Assembly: GCF_041154485.1 (NCBI RefSeq)
Contig: NZ_AP028669.1
Coordinates: 4,402,001 to 4,466,000 of the forward strand
Direction of reading: 5' to 3'
Source of the DNA: Variovorax sp. V93
Lineage (GTDB): Bacteria; Pseudomonadota; Gammaproteobacteria; Burkholderiales; Burkholderiaceae_C
Length of the DNA: 64,000 nucleotides
The position numbers and the translations under genes are program-made. Shown piece after piece: positions 28,275-36,706 of this stretch (positions are counted from its first letter, which is position 1; the number at the start of each line of letters is the position of its first letter). The notes beneath the pieces are model-generated. The model had not been told where the DNA came from. It saw only the letters and a program-made list of their open reading frames with translations, and ran no database searches.

Positions 28275-28315
28275 GGTTCTGTTCCGATGCGAACGGGGTG
28301 CCTATGCGCCTGCGC

Positions 28316-29617
28316 TCAGGACCTGAGGCTGGCCGACACCACCTTGCCGGGCGCGCACATGTTGCTGCCGCCGTCCGGCGGAGCCTCCTGCGGCTCCTTG
28401 CCTTCGATGCGGGCCACGGCGTAGATGGAACCCTGCTCGGCAAACGGGAACGGCACGCTGTAGGTGCTCTGCAGCGCGTCCGAGGCCACGGGCAGCAATT
28501 GCTCCACGCGCGCCGGCACGGGCCTAGCGGATTCAGCGAGCTTCACGTCGAGCACGGAGCCGATACCCAGCCGCTTGGCCACCCGCGCCGGAAACACCGC
28601 CACCACGCCGAGCCGGCTGCAGTCGGTCACCCGCACCAGCGAGGCACCCGCCGTGACATACGCGCCTTCGGGTGCGAGCACGGAATGGACCTGCCCCGCC
28701 TGCGACGCCTTGATTTCGTAGAAGGAGAGCTTTTCGACCCGGCGGCGCTCCTCTTCCTCGAGGTCCCTGACCTCCTTGAGCTGCTTGAAGATGGCGGAGG
28801 CGTCCTGCTGGGCGCGGCCGACGCTGTTGCGCAGCGCCTCGCGGCGGCTGGCGAGCGTCTGGAACAAGTTGCTGCCGCCTGTGCCCACGAAGGCGCCCTG
28901 CCCGGCGCTCGCCACCGTCTGGGCCTGGCCGGCAAAGGACTGTTCCGCCACCGCGGCATTGGCGCGCGCCGTGTTCAGCTGCGCCATGGAGGCGTTCATC
29001 ACCTGCTCGCTGATCGCGCCCTGCTCCAGCAGTGCCTGGTTGGTGCGGACCTTGTTCTCCTGCTCTTCCACCACGCTGTGCGCCACGTCGCGCTGGCGCC
29101 GCGCGATCTGCCAGGCCTCCCAGGCCTGGGCCAGCGAGGCTTCGCGGTGAACGCCGGCTTCCTGGCCGACGGACCGCATCTCCTGGTTGTCGGACTTGTA
29201 CTGGTTGCCGAGCTGGGCCAGCTGGCTTTGCAGCGAAAGACGCTGCGACCTCAGGGTGGTGAGGATTTCCTGGCTCACCGTCGGGTTGCGCACCGTGGCC
29301 ACGATGGTGCCGGGCTCCACCTTGTCGCGCGCATGCACCACCATCTGCGACACCACGCCGTTGATCGGCGAAGTGATCAGCCCCACCGGCGCCTGCAGGA
29401 CGGCGCGGGTGGCCTGCGAAGACAACAGCGGCTGGACCAGCGTGGCAACCATCAGCCACAGCACGAAGGCCAGCAGCGCATAGGCCGCGAGCTTGGGAAC
29501 GAAGGCGCCCGATTGCCGGCGCCGGCAACCAGCGCCGGAAACGCGGCCGCCCATGGCACCAGCGATGCGCCGCTGGCACTGAGGAAAGAGAACCGAACCC
29601 GGTTTTGACACACGCAT
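28316..29617 (-). CDS. HlyD-like membrane fusion (periplasmic adaptor) protein
   Basis: 433 residues: about 40 cytoplasmic residues rich in Arg, one membrane helix (43-62, AAYALLAFVLWLMVATL), half of a lipoyl domain (SPINGVVSQMVVHARDKVEPG, cut here), a long coiled coil (about 115-320), the second lipoyl half (AGQVHSVLAPEGAYVTAG) and a beta-barrel end. It would bridge the inner-membrane synthase and the outer-membrane factor, like Alg44's periplasmic part or BgsB of rhizobial mixed-linkage glucan. The ATG at 29617 has GAGAGG five bases upstream; a GTG at 29623 is less likely. First gene of the operon. Confidence 0.85.
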   Translation of the reverse strand: MRVSKPGSVLFPQCQRRIAGAMGGRVSGAGCRRRQSGAFVPKLAAYALLAFVLWLMVATLVQPLLSSQATRAVLQAPVGLITSPINGVVSQMVVHARDKVEPGTIVATVRNPTVSQEILTTLRSQRLSLQSQLAQLGNQYKSDNQEMRSVGQEAGVHREASLAQAWEAWQIARRQRDVAHSVVEEQENKVRTNQALLEQGAISEQVMNASMAQLNTARANAAVAEQSFAGQAQTVASAGQGAFVGTGGSNLFQTLASRREALRNSVGRAQQDASAIFKQLKEVRDLEEEERRRVEKLSFYEIKASQAGQVHSVLAPEGAYVTAGASLVRVTDCSRLGVVAVFPARVAKRLGIGSVLDVKLAESARPVPARVEQLLPVASDALQSTYSVPFPFAEQGSIYAVARIEGKEPQEAPPDGGSNMCAPGKVVSASLRS

Positions 29618-30107
29618 AGCCACCTCTCGTGAAAACCAAATCGCGCCGCATGAAGCGGCGCGATATCAAATTGAAGGACCTGCCCGCAGCACACGGACGC
29701 CGAGCCACGAACTCGCGTCCGCATGTTGCGGTGCAATATCAAGGTACGTCCAAACCCTGGTCAGGACTGCTTCGGTGCGAAACAAGATGTGCTCAATTCA
29801 CATTCCGGCAACACCGAGGGTCGAGAAAAAGTCCTACATTGGTGTCGGATTGCGCGCAATTGACCACAAAAGGCCGCATTGGGCATGCACGGCGGCGCAA
29901 GGGCCGGGTTTTCCCTCGGAGAGGCCGGGGCAAAAGGTGCCGCAAGCCGGCACGGCAGGGCACCTCGTCATTTGACCGCGAAGCCGCGGAAATGTGGCTG
30001 CGGGGAAGATTCAGTAACGATACCGATCGTGTCCGGGGCTGTTCAGGCCGCCTGGCGCAGCCATCCCAACAGGGATGCAGCCGGAAACGGCCCAGCCGGA
30101 TGCGAGG
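29618..30107. other. Intergenic region upstream of the exopolysaccharide operon
   Basis: 490 bp with no supported gene. It holds the leader hairpin at 29640-29664 and a smaller perfect repeat GTGCCG-caagc-CGGCAC at 29937-29953. It must contain the operon promoter, which I could not place with confidence. Confidence 0.5.
29632..29664 (-). promoter_or_regulatory. Terminator-like hairpin in the leader of the exopolysaccharide operon
   Basis: Perfect 10-base arms (29640-29649 and 29655-29664) flank a 5-base loop. Read on the minus strand, ATCGCGCCGC-ttcat-GCGGCGCGAT is followed by TTGGTTTT. It ends 12 nt before the GAGAGG ribosome site of the HlyD-like gene. It could act as a transcriptional attenuator or control access to the ribosome site. 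Both are inferences from structure. Confidence 0.5.
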
Positions 30108-31019
30108 TCATCCTGGTGTTCGCTGTTCCGGCACGGCCGCCGCAACCGATGCGGGCTCGCCGCGACGCCGAGCCACGCACATCAGCGACAGCGCGCTCGT
30201 AGGCGACGAGGGCCGCCGGCCGGACAGCATGTTGCCCAGGCGGTATTTCCATTGCGCCGGCCCCACCACGCCGCGCAGCGCATCGGCGCCGATCTGGTGG
30301 TTGTGCGGGTAGACGCGCACCTCGAAACCCAGCGGCTCCAGCGTCGAATGGAAGAATTCCTTCGTGACCCCGTCGCCCGGCTGGTGATGGACCTCGGTCC
30401 GCAGCCCCCACGACTGCTGGCTGCCGGTCTTGTGGAAGCCATGCCCGATCGCCCGGTAGACCCACAGCCGCGCATCCCACATCAGCCTGGCGAGGCCCCT
30501 GTAATCCCAGGCGGTGAGCTGCGGATCATGGTCGGTGACCAAAAGTCCATGCGGCTTCACCAGCCGCGCCCCCTCCCGCAGCACCGCGGCCATGTCGTCG
30601 CAGTGGTGCAGCGACGCATTGATGGCGACGATGTCCGCCACCTGCGAGCGAAAAGGCGTGTAGGCCGCATCGGCCAGCACCGCCGTATAGCCCAGCTTGG
30701 CCGCCAGTTCCAGCGAGCCGGGCGCGACGTCCACGCCGATCAGGAGCCGCGGCTTTCCACCGAGGGTGGCAAAGATATTGCCCGGCCCGCAGCCCAGGTC
30801 GATGACCACCTTGTCGGTCCAGTCGCCGGCGGCCGCGAGCCACCGGCTCTTGAAATGCGCATCGCGGTGGCAGAAATCCAGGTATTCCTGGGCCCACTGC
30901 GCGTTTCCAAAATAGGTGGCATTGGCGGTAATGGCGTCGGTTTTGCGTTCGAGCCCCGATTCGAAGTAAGCCCCCGAGCGTTTCAAGCTCGCGTGCGGCA
31001 ATAAGATGTCTCCAATCAT
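30108..31019 (-). CDS. SAM-dependent class I methyltransferase
   Basis: 303 residues. Motif I VVIDLGCGPGNIFATLGG with the acidic residue in LIGVDVAPGSLELA, motif NASLHHCDDMAAVLREGARLV in two parts, and LLVTDHDP place it with UbiE/COQ5-like Rossmann methyltransferases. The C-terminal third (WVYRAIGHGFHKTG, HHQPGD) suggests a specific but unknown acceptor. The ATG at 31019 has AAGGAT upstream. It stands alone, preceded by an AT-rich 170 bp region that probably holds its promoter. Confidence 0.8.
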   Translation of the reverse strand: MIGDILLPHASLKRSGAYFESGLERKTDAITANATYFGNAQWAQEYLDFCHRDAHFKSRWLAAAGDWTDKVVIDLGCGPGNIFATLGGKPRLLIGVDVAPGSLELAAKLGYTAVLADAAYTPFRSQVADIVAINASLHHCDDMAAVLREGARLVKPHGLLVTDHDPQLTAWDYRGLARLMWDARLWVYRAIGHGFHKTGSQQSWGLRTEVHHQPGDGVTKEFFHSTLEPLGFEVRVYPHNHQIGADALRGVVGPAQWKYRLGNMLSGRRPSSPTSALSLMCVARRRGEPASVAAAVPEQRTPG

Positions 31020-31188
31020 CTTGAATCCTTCAAAAAACCGGGGCCGGCATTGAGACAAGTTATGCTTAAGAATTACATGACTTTGGATTCCGCTGTCAGT
31101 ATTTTTAATACGTTTACAAGCTGCGCGATTTAAAAACTGACCTGTTGGTTACCTCATTTGGGTCATCTCAGGCATCGATATTCGCCTG

Positions 31189-31947
31189 TCATCGTCCAAT
31201 GAAAGCGGCCACCCCGTCGCGGAATGCCTGGCTGCCATACACCTCGTCGATCAGGTCATCGTCGTCCAGCCGCTGCTCGGCGACGATGCGGCGGATGCTC
31301 TCCTTCACGGCCTTGTGCGTGACCGGCGACAGCGCCATGAGCCGCCCTGCCAGCGCATGGGCTGCGGCATCCAGCTCGCCCGCCGCACAGGCCGCATGCA
31401 CATAGCCGCAGGCCAGCGCTTCCTGTGCCGTCAGGTGGTCGGCGAGCAGCAGCATCCGCTTGACCCGCGGCACGCCCAGGGCGGCCTGCAGCCGCGCGAT
31501 GTTGCGCGACGACAAGGTGTTGGACAGCGTCCTGGCAATTGGCGCACCAAAGCGCGATGCGTCGCTGCAGACCCGGAAATCGCAGGCCGTGGCCAGCGCC
31601 AGGCCACCGCCCACGGCCCAGCCGTCGACCACGGCCACGGTGGGCAAGGGCATGCGCTCGACCGCATCGATGACGCGCTCCACGAAAGCCTCGTAGGCAA
31701 TGCCGTCGCGGCCGCTTTGGAAGTCCTTGAAATGGGCGATGTCCGTACCCGAGATGAAAGACTTGCCGCCCGCCCCCTTGAACAGCACGCTGCGCACCGC
31801 CGGGTTGCGCGCGCACGTGCCGATGTGCTCCAGCAGCGCCTCGTACATCTCCCGCGTCATCGCGTTGTGGCGTTCGGGGCGATGGATCACGATCTCGGCC
31901 ACGCCCGACGCATGGACGCCGAGCTGCACGCATTCAGCAGCACTCAT
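31189..31947 (-). CDS. Enoyl-CoA hydratase/isomerase (crotonase family)
   Basis: 252 residues with crotonase features: HRPERHNAMT, the oxyanion-hole segment SFISGTDIAHF, and AVGGGLALATACDFRV. The second catalytic Glu position of classical hydratases is not obvious (SRFGAPIARTLSNTL), so it may be a lyase, isomerase or hydrolase of an acyl-CoA. The start overlaps the CoA-transferase stop by 4 bp (ATGA), so the two enzymes are almost certainly made together: CoA activation followed by conversion of the thioester. Confidence 0.85.
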   Translation of the reverse strand: MSAAECVQLGVHASGVAEIVIHRPERHNAMTREMYEALLEHIGTCARNPAVRSVLFKGAGGKSFISGTDIAHFKDFQSGRDGIAYEAFVERVIDAVERMPLPTVAVVDGWAVGGGLALATACDFRVCSDASRFGAPIARTLSNTLSSRNIARLQAALGVPRVKRMLLLADHLTAQEALACGYVHAACAAGELDAAAHALAGRLMALSPVTHKAVKESIRRIVAEQRLDDDDLIDEVYGSQAFRDGVAAFIGR

Positions 31948-33125
31948 GAGGCCACCGCCGCGCCGGCCGGCGCGTTGATCTCGGCCAGGATTTCCTCGTT
32001 GTGCTCGCCCAGCAATGGCGGGTGCCGGCGCACCTGCTGCGGCGTACCCAGCAGCTTGACGGGAAAGCCGATGTTCCTGACCTTGCCCTCGATCGGGTGG
32101 TCGATCTCCATGCACATGCGGCGGTGCGTGCCGTGCTCGCCCTCGAAGGCCTCCGGATACGACAGGATGGGCCCGGCCGGGATGCCGGCGGCCAGCATGG
32201 CGTCGATCCAGTCGGCGCTGTCGCGCCGGCCGAACTCCCGTTCCAGCACCTCGATCAGCGCCTCGCGGTTCTTCAGGCGCAGCGAGACGCTGGCGTAGTC
32301 CGGGTGCAGGGCGAGGTCCGGCCGCTGCAGCAGTTCGCACAGCCGGGTCCAGAGCTTCTGGTTGGTCGCGCCCATCACGAAATACCCGTCGCGCGCCTTG
32401 ACCGCCTGGTAGGGCGCGCTCATCTTGTTGCTGGTGCCCAGCGGTGTCGGCCGCACGCCCGTGCCCCAGTACTCGGACATGTCCCAGACCGAGAAGGCCA
32501 TGGCCGCGTCGAACAGCGAGGCGTCGATGTGCTGGCCCACGCCCGACTTCTGCGCACCGATGTAGGCCGCCAGCAGCGCGTAGGTGGCAAACAGCGCGCA
32601 GCCGATGTCGGCCACGGGCACGCCGGCCTTGACCGGCTTCTCGCCGGGGTAGCCGGTCACGCTCATCACGCCGGACATGGCCTGCGCCATCAGGTCGAAG
32701 CCCGGCCGCTCGGCCCACGGGCCGCTCTGGCCGAAGCCGGAGATGCTGACGTACACGATCTTCGGATGGATCTTTTTGATCGACTCGTAGTCGATGCCCA
32801 GGCGCTGCACCGCGCCGGGACGGTAGTTCTCGACGATCACGTCGGCGGTCCGGGCCAGCCTGTAGAAGGCCGCGCGGTCCTCCTCGCTCTTGAGGTCCAG
32901 CGTCAGCGAGCGCTTGTTGCGGTTCATGTTCAGGAAGCCCATGCTGTCCGGCCCCTTCATCTTGAAGCCCATGGCACCGCGGGTCTGGTCGCCGCCCGGC
33001 GGCTCGACCTTGATCACATCGGCCCCGAGGTCGGCCAGCAGCATGCAGGCGAACGGCCCGGCCATGACCTGGCTCACGTCCAGCACCCGGATGCCCTGCA
33101 GCGGCAGTTGTCTTGCCTGGTTCAT
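31944..33125 (-). CDS. CaiB/BaiF family (class III) CoA-transferase
   Basis: 393 residues. Family start GIRVLDVSQVMAGPFACMLLADLGADVIKVE, shown here in its first part as LDVSQVMAGPFACMLLADLG. The region RPGFDLMAQAMSGVMSVTG includes the catalytic Asp, and there is a C-terminal VRRHPPLLGEHNEEIL. These enzymes move CoA between carboxylates (formyl, succinyl, carnitine and others). It sits between a TctC protein (4 bp upstream) and an enoyl-CoA hydratase (overlapping). Confidence 0.92.
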   Translation of the reverse strand: MNQARQLPLQGIRVLDVSQVMAGPFACMLLADLGADVIKVEPPGGDQTRGAMGFKMKGPDSMGFLNMNRNKRSLTLDLKSEEDRAAFYRLARTADVIVENYRPGAVQRLGIDYESIKKIHPKIVYVSISGFGQSGPWAERPGFDLMAQAMSGVMSVTGYPGEKPVKAGVPVADIGCALFATYALLAAYIGAQKSGVGQHIDASLFDAAMAFSVWDMSEYWGTGVRPTPLGTSNKMSAPYQAVKARDGYFVMGATNQKLWTRLCELLQRPDLALHPDYASVSLRLKNREALIEVLEREFGRRDSADWIDAMLAAGIPAGPILSYPEAFEGEHGTHRRMCMEIDHPIEGKVRNIGFPVKLLGTPQQVRRHPPLLGEHNEEILAEINAPAGAAVAS

Positions 33126-33129
33126 TTTT

Positions 33130-34107
33130 TCAGCCCTCCTCGGTGACCTTGGCGGTGCGCACCACCTCGCCCCATTTCCTGAACTCGGCGGCCATGAAGG
33201 CCGCGAACTTGTCGACCGATCCGCCGCCGTCCTCCACGCCATAGCCGTCGAAGCGCGCAACCACATCCGGCAGTGCCAGCACCTTGTTGATGTCGGCGTT
33301 GATCTGCAGAGCCAGGTCCCTGGACATGTCCTTGGGACCGACCACGCCATACCAGCTGGAAACGTCGAAGCCCTTGAAGCCCTGTTCGTCCATGGTCGGA
33401 ATGTCGGGAAAGCCCTTGGCCCGCTGCAGGCGCGTCTGCACGATGCCCGCCATGCGCCCGGCCTTGACCTGCGCCGTGGCCGCCGTCATGGTGTCGAAGC
33501 TGTAGTCGATCTGCCCGCCGATCAGGTCCGTCTGCATCGGACCCGAGCCCTTGTAGGGCACGTGGATGCTCTTGACCTCGGCCGCCATGTTGAACATCGC
33601 GGCCGCCAGGTGCTGCACCGATCCCGTGCCGGAGGAGCCGAAGCTGATCTTCCCCGGGCTTTGCCTGCATTGCTCGACCACCTCCTTGACCGAGCCCGCG
33701 GAGTTCTTCGCGCGGGTCACGAGGATGTGCGGCGTGGCGCCGACCATGGCAACGGGCGCGAAGTCCTTCAGCGGGTCGTAGCTGATGCTCTTGAAGATGT
33801 GCGGCGAGATGGCGTGCGTGTTGACGTGGGCCATCAGCAGGTTCACGCCCTCGGTGAAGCGGGTGCGCGCAAAGAAGTCCGCGGCCAGCGCGCCGGTGGC
33901 GCCGGGCTTGTTCTCGACCACCACCGAGCGGCCCCACAGCTGCGAGAGCTGCTGGCCCACGATGCGGGCGAACACGTCGGTGCCGCCGCCGGGCGCCCAG
34001 CCCACGTAGATCTTGACGATGCCCTTGGGCAGCTCGGTGGCTCCCAGGGCCCAGGGTGCGGCCAGCGCGCCGGCGCTGGCCGCGATGAAGTCTCGGCGTT
34101 TCATCAT
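33130..34107 (-). CDS. TctC/Bug-family tripartite tricarboxylate-type binding protein
   Basis: 325 residues. A twin-arginine-like leader (MMKRRDFIAASAGALAA) is followed by the Bug fold: KIYVGWAPGGGTDVFAR, VVVENKPGATG, GSSGTGSVQHLAAAM and HVPYKGSGPMQTDLIGGQ. Bug proteins bind carboxylates in the periplasm. No TctA/TctB membrane genes are near, which is common for the many orphan Bug proteins of Comamonadaceae and Bordetella. AAAGGA eight bases before the ATG supports the start. Confidence 0.92.
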   Translation of the reverse strand: MMKRRDFIAASAGALAAPWALGATELPKGIVKIYVGWAPGGGTDVFARIVGQQLSQLWGRSVVVENKPGATGALAADFFARTRFTEGVNLLMAHVNTHAISPHIFKSISYDPLKDFAPVAMVGATPHILVTRAKNSAGSVKEVVEQCRQSPGKISFGSSGTGSVQHLAAAMFNMAAEVKSIHVPYKGSGPMQTDLIGGQIDYSFDTMTAATAQVKAGRMAGIVQTRLQRAKGFPDIPTMDEQGFKGFDVSSWYGVVGPKDMSRDLALQINADINKVLALPDVVARFDGYGVEDGGGSVDKFAAFMAAEFRKWGEVVRTAKVTEEG

Positions 34108-34238
34108 GTCGTGCGTCCTTTGTCTCTGCTGTAGTCGTGCCGCTACTCTCCCGTAGCGCAGAGAACGTCGCAAGAACGTGGAAGGCATGCCTGGCTTCGT
34201 GATCCGCGAAGCCGCAGCCGCAGGAGCGCTGCTTTCTT

Positions 34239-35132
34239 CTAGGTGCTGGCGCCGATCAACTGGGCCACCACGTTGCGCAGCGTCTGCGCCTGCGCGTGGC
34301 CTTCGACACAAGACAGCACATAGGCGCGCTGGTGCCAGTCGCCCTCGATCTCGGCCGAGCCCAGGTCGTCTTCGGGGTGGAAGCTGCGCAGCACCTCGGG
34401 CGGCATCAGGCCCACGCCCAGGCCATGGCGCACCAGCGCGAGCATGGTGTCGAAACCGCTGGTCGAGAAGTTGTTCGGGAACGATCGGCCGCGGCTGCGG
34501 TAGGCCCCCTGCAGGGCGGACAGGATCGCCGAGCCCTTGCCGAGGCTCACGACCGGCAAGTCCAGGAAGTCGTCGATGCCCACCGGCCCCTCCGCCGCAA
34601 ACCGGAAATGCCGGCGGCTGTACACGAGCACCAGCCGGTCCTGCCGGTAGTCGAACTTCGGCAGGTCCAGGAATCCGCTCTTCTTCTCGTAGATGCCGAC
34701 GTCGATCACCTTGTCGCGCAGCAGCTGCTGCACGATCTTGCTGTTCTCCTCCAGGATCTTCAGCGTGATCTGCGGATAGGCGTCACGCAGCCGGGCGATG
34801 TCCTTCGCAAGGAACTGGATGATGGCCGCCTTCGGCGCGCCGATGAGGATGCGCCCGTCCTGGCCGCGGCCCAGCACCTGGGCATCGCCTTCGAGCCGGC
34901 CGATGAGGTTGTCGATCTGCCGGATGTGCGCCATCAGCCGGCTGCCGGCTTCGGTGACCAAGACGCCATGCGGCACGCGCTTGAACAGCCTGGCGCCCAG
35001 CTGCGCCTCCAGGTCCGTCACGCGCTTGGAGGCAGCGGCCACGGCCAAGCTCAGCTTGTCGGCGGCCCGCGAGATGCTGCCTTCCTCGGCGATGCACAGG
35101 ACCAGCTGGACGGTGGTGGAGTCGAGCTTCAT
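34239..35132 (-). CDS. LysR-family transcriptional regulator
   Basis: 297 residues: N-terminal helix-turn-helix (IAEEGSISRAADKLSLAVAA, ASKRVTDLEAQLGARLFKR) and a periplasmic-binding-protein-like effector domain (ISS-type ligand pocket). It is transcribed in the same direction as the surrounding catabolic genes, 20 bp after the GntR gene, rather than divergently. It most likely controls part of the cluster, perhaps the TctC-CoA-transferase-hydratase segment that starts 131 bp downstream. That gap holds two short perfect hairpins (34141-34158, 34193-34213). Confidence 0.92.
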   Translation of the reverse strand: MKLDSTTVQLVLCIAEEGSISRAADKLSLAVAAASKRVTDLEAQLGARLFKRVPHGVLVTEAGSRLMAHIRQIDNLIGRLEGDAQVLGRGQDGRILIGAPKAAIIQFLAKDIARLRDAYPQITLKILEENSKIVQQLLRDKVIDVGIYEKKSGFLDLPKFDYRQDRLVLVYSRRHFRFAAEGPVGIDDFLDLPVVSLGKGSAILSALQGAYRSRGRSFPNNFSTSGFDTMLALVRHGLGVGLMPPEVLRSFHPEDDLGSAEIEGDWHQRAYVLSCVEGHAQAQTLRNVVAQLIGAST

Positions 35133-35152
35133 GGCGCCGCTCGCCGCACCCG

Positions 35153-35860
35153 TCAGCTGAACACGCTCTCGAGATCGGCTTCTTCCGCGCTGCTGTCCAG
35201 CTTCAGGCTCTGCTCGATGTGGTCGAGGTGATGGAGCATCAGCTTCTCGGCGCGCTGGGCGTCGCCGCGATTCACCGCGGCGACGATTTCCTCATGCTCG
35301 TCCGCGCGGCAGCTGGTGGCGGTAGGCGCGTCGTACAGCGAGATGATCAGGCAGGTCAGCGCCGACAGCTCACGCATCGAGCGGGCCAGCGCAGAGTTGC
35401 CGGCGAGCTCGGCCAGCAGCACGTGGAATTCGCCCGAGAGGCGCACGATGGCGCGCTTGTCGTCGCGGCTGCGCGCATCGGCCTCCAGGTCGATGTGGCG
35501 GCGCAGGCGCTGCCGCTTCACATCGTCGAGCGTGCGGATGAGCCGGCGCAGGACGCCCGGTTCGATCAACCGGCGCGCCTCGAACACGTCCTGCGCCTGC
35601 TCGATGGTCGGCTTGGCAACGAAAGCACCCTTCTGCGGGACCAGCTCGACGATCTGCTCGTGCGCCAGCCGGGCCAGCACTTCGCGCACCTTCGCGCGGC
35701 TGGTGGCGAAGATCGCGGCCAGCCGGTCCTCGCCGAGCTTGGTGCCCGGCGCGAGCCGGTGCTCGAGGATCGCCGCCGAGATCTTCTCGGCAATCTCGTC
35801 GACGCTGTGCTCGCGGGAGCTGGCGGCACTGGCCTTGCGTACTGAAGCTTTGGTGGACAT
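35153..35860 (-). CDS. GntR-family (FCD-type) transcriptional regulator
   Basis: 235 residues. N-terminal winged helix (ISAAILEHRLAPGTKLGEDRL in part, SRAKVREVLARLAHEQIVEL) and a C-terminal all-helical FCD domain with the metal-ligand pattern FHVLLAELAGN and DEHEEIVAAV. Such regulators usually repress catabolic operons until a small acid binds. It lies inside the cluster it probably controls; a matching palindrome sits at 41697-41718, upstream of the first gene. Confidence 0.92.
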   Translation of the reverse strand: MSTKASVRKASAASSREHSVDEIAEKISAAILEHRLAPGTKLGEDRLAAIFATSRAKVREVLARLAHEQIVELVPQKGAFVAKPTIEQAQDVFEARRLIEPGVLRRLIRTLDDVKRQRLRRHIDLEADARSRDDKRAIVRLSGEFHVLLAELAGNSALARSMRELSALTCLIISLYDAPTATSCRADEHEEIVAAVNRGDAQRAEKLMLHHLDHIEQSLKLDSSAEEADLESVFS

Positions 35861-35923
35861 CGCAGCCGATTCTATCGACGAGCCCTCCCCGCGGCCGGGT
35901 GGCGCGCGGCGTCCGCTGCGGCC

Positions 35924-36679
35924 TCAGGCGCGGGCGGCATCGCGGGCCAGCAGGCGCGCCAGCGCATCGGGCAGCCCCTGGTTCGGCTTGAGCGGCGGCG
36001 GCGCGAAACTGCCCAGGCGCGCCGGCGCGGGCGCCAGCGATGCGAGCGTCTGCGCATGGCAGACCGCGCTGGACACGCCGTCCACCACGGGCACCGGGAT
36101 CCGGTCCTTGATCGAGCGCGCAAGGCCCGCCAGCGGCGCGCCGGCGATGATGATCACGTCCGCGCCGTCGTCCTCGACGGCCGACATGGCGAGCGCCTGC
36201 AGCCGCTCGCCATGGTCGTCCTGCACGCGCCCGATGTCCTTGAGCGGTCCCTCCAGGCTGCGGATGCTCGCGAGCCGCTCCAAAAGGCCATTGGCCTGCA
36301 CGCACTCGCGGTACCAGGCCGTGATGCGGCGCGAGATCGCGATGATGGAGAAGCGCTTGCCGAGCAGGCAGGCGCTCATGAGCGCCGCCTCGGTGAGGCC
36401 GACCACCGGAATGTCGAGCGCCTCGCGCAGGCCGTCGATGCCGGGGTCGCCGAAGGCCGCAACCACGATCGCATCGTGCCGCGCGTGATGCTCCGCGGCC
36501 AGCGTGGCGGCCGCATAGGCGCCGATCAGCGACTCGAACCGGGTCTCGATGTAGGCCACGCCGAAGGGCGCCGTCAGCACCTCGATGCGTGTGTCGCTCG
36601 CGGCGGCGCGCCGGGCCTCGGCCGCGATCAGGTCCGAGACGCTTTGCGAGGTGTTGGGGTTGATCAGCAGCAGGTTCAT
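35924..36679 (-). CDS. Asp/Glu/hydantoin racemase family protein lacking both catalytic cysteines
   Basis: 251 residues with the family start LLLINPNTSQSVSDLI. In hydantoin and Asp/Glu racemases the two acid-base residues are cysteines in CFGDP and GC(A/T)GM-like motifs. Here they read AAFGDPG (Ala75) and AGAPLAG (Ala181). A two-base proton-transfer racemase is therefore unlikely; it may be a decarboxylase-like, lyase or binding member of the superfamily. It lies 27 bp after the hydantoinase gene. Confidence 0.85.
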   Translation of the reverse strand: MNLLLINPNTSQSVSDLIAAEARRAAASDTRIEVLTAPFGVAYIETRFESLIGAYAAATLAAEHHARHDAIVVAAFGDPGIDGLREALDIPVVGLTEAALMSACLLGKRFSIIAISRRITAWYRECVQANGLLERLASIRSLEGPLKDIGRVQDDHGERLQALAMSAVEDDGADVIIIAGAPLAGLARSIKDRIPVPVVDGVSSAVCHAQTLASLAPAPARLGSFAPPPLKPNQGLPDALARLLARDAARA

Positions 36680-36706
36680 GGCGGGGGCCTCCAGGGCGTT
36701 CGGGTT

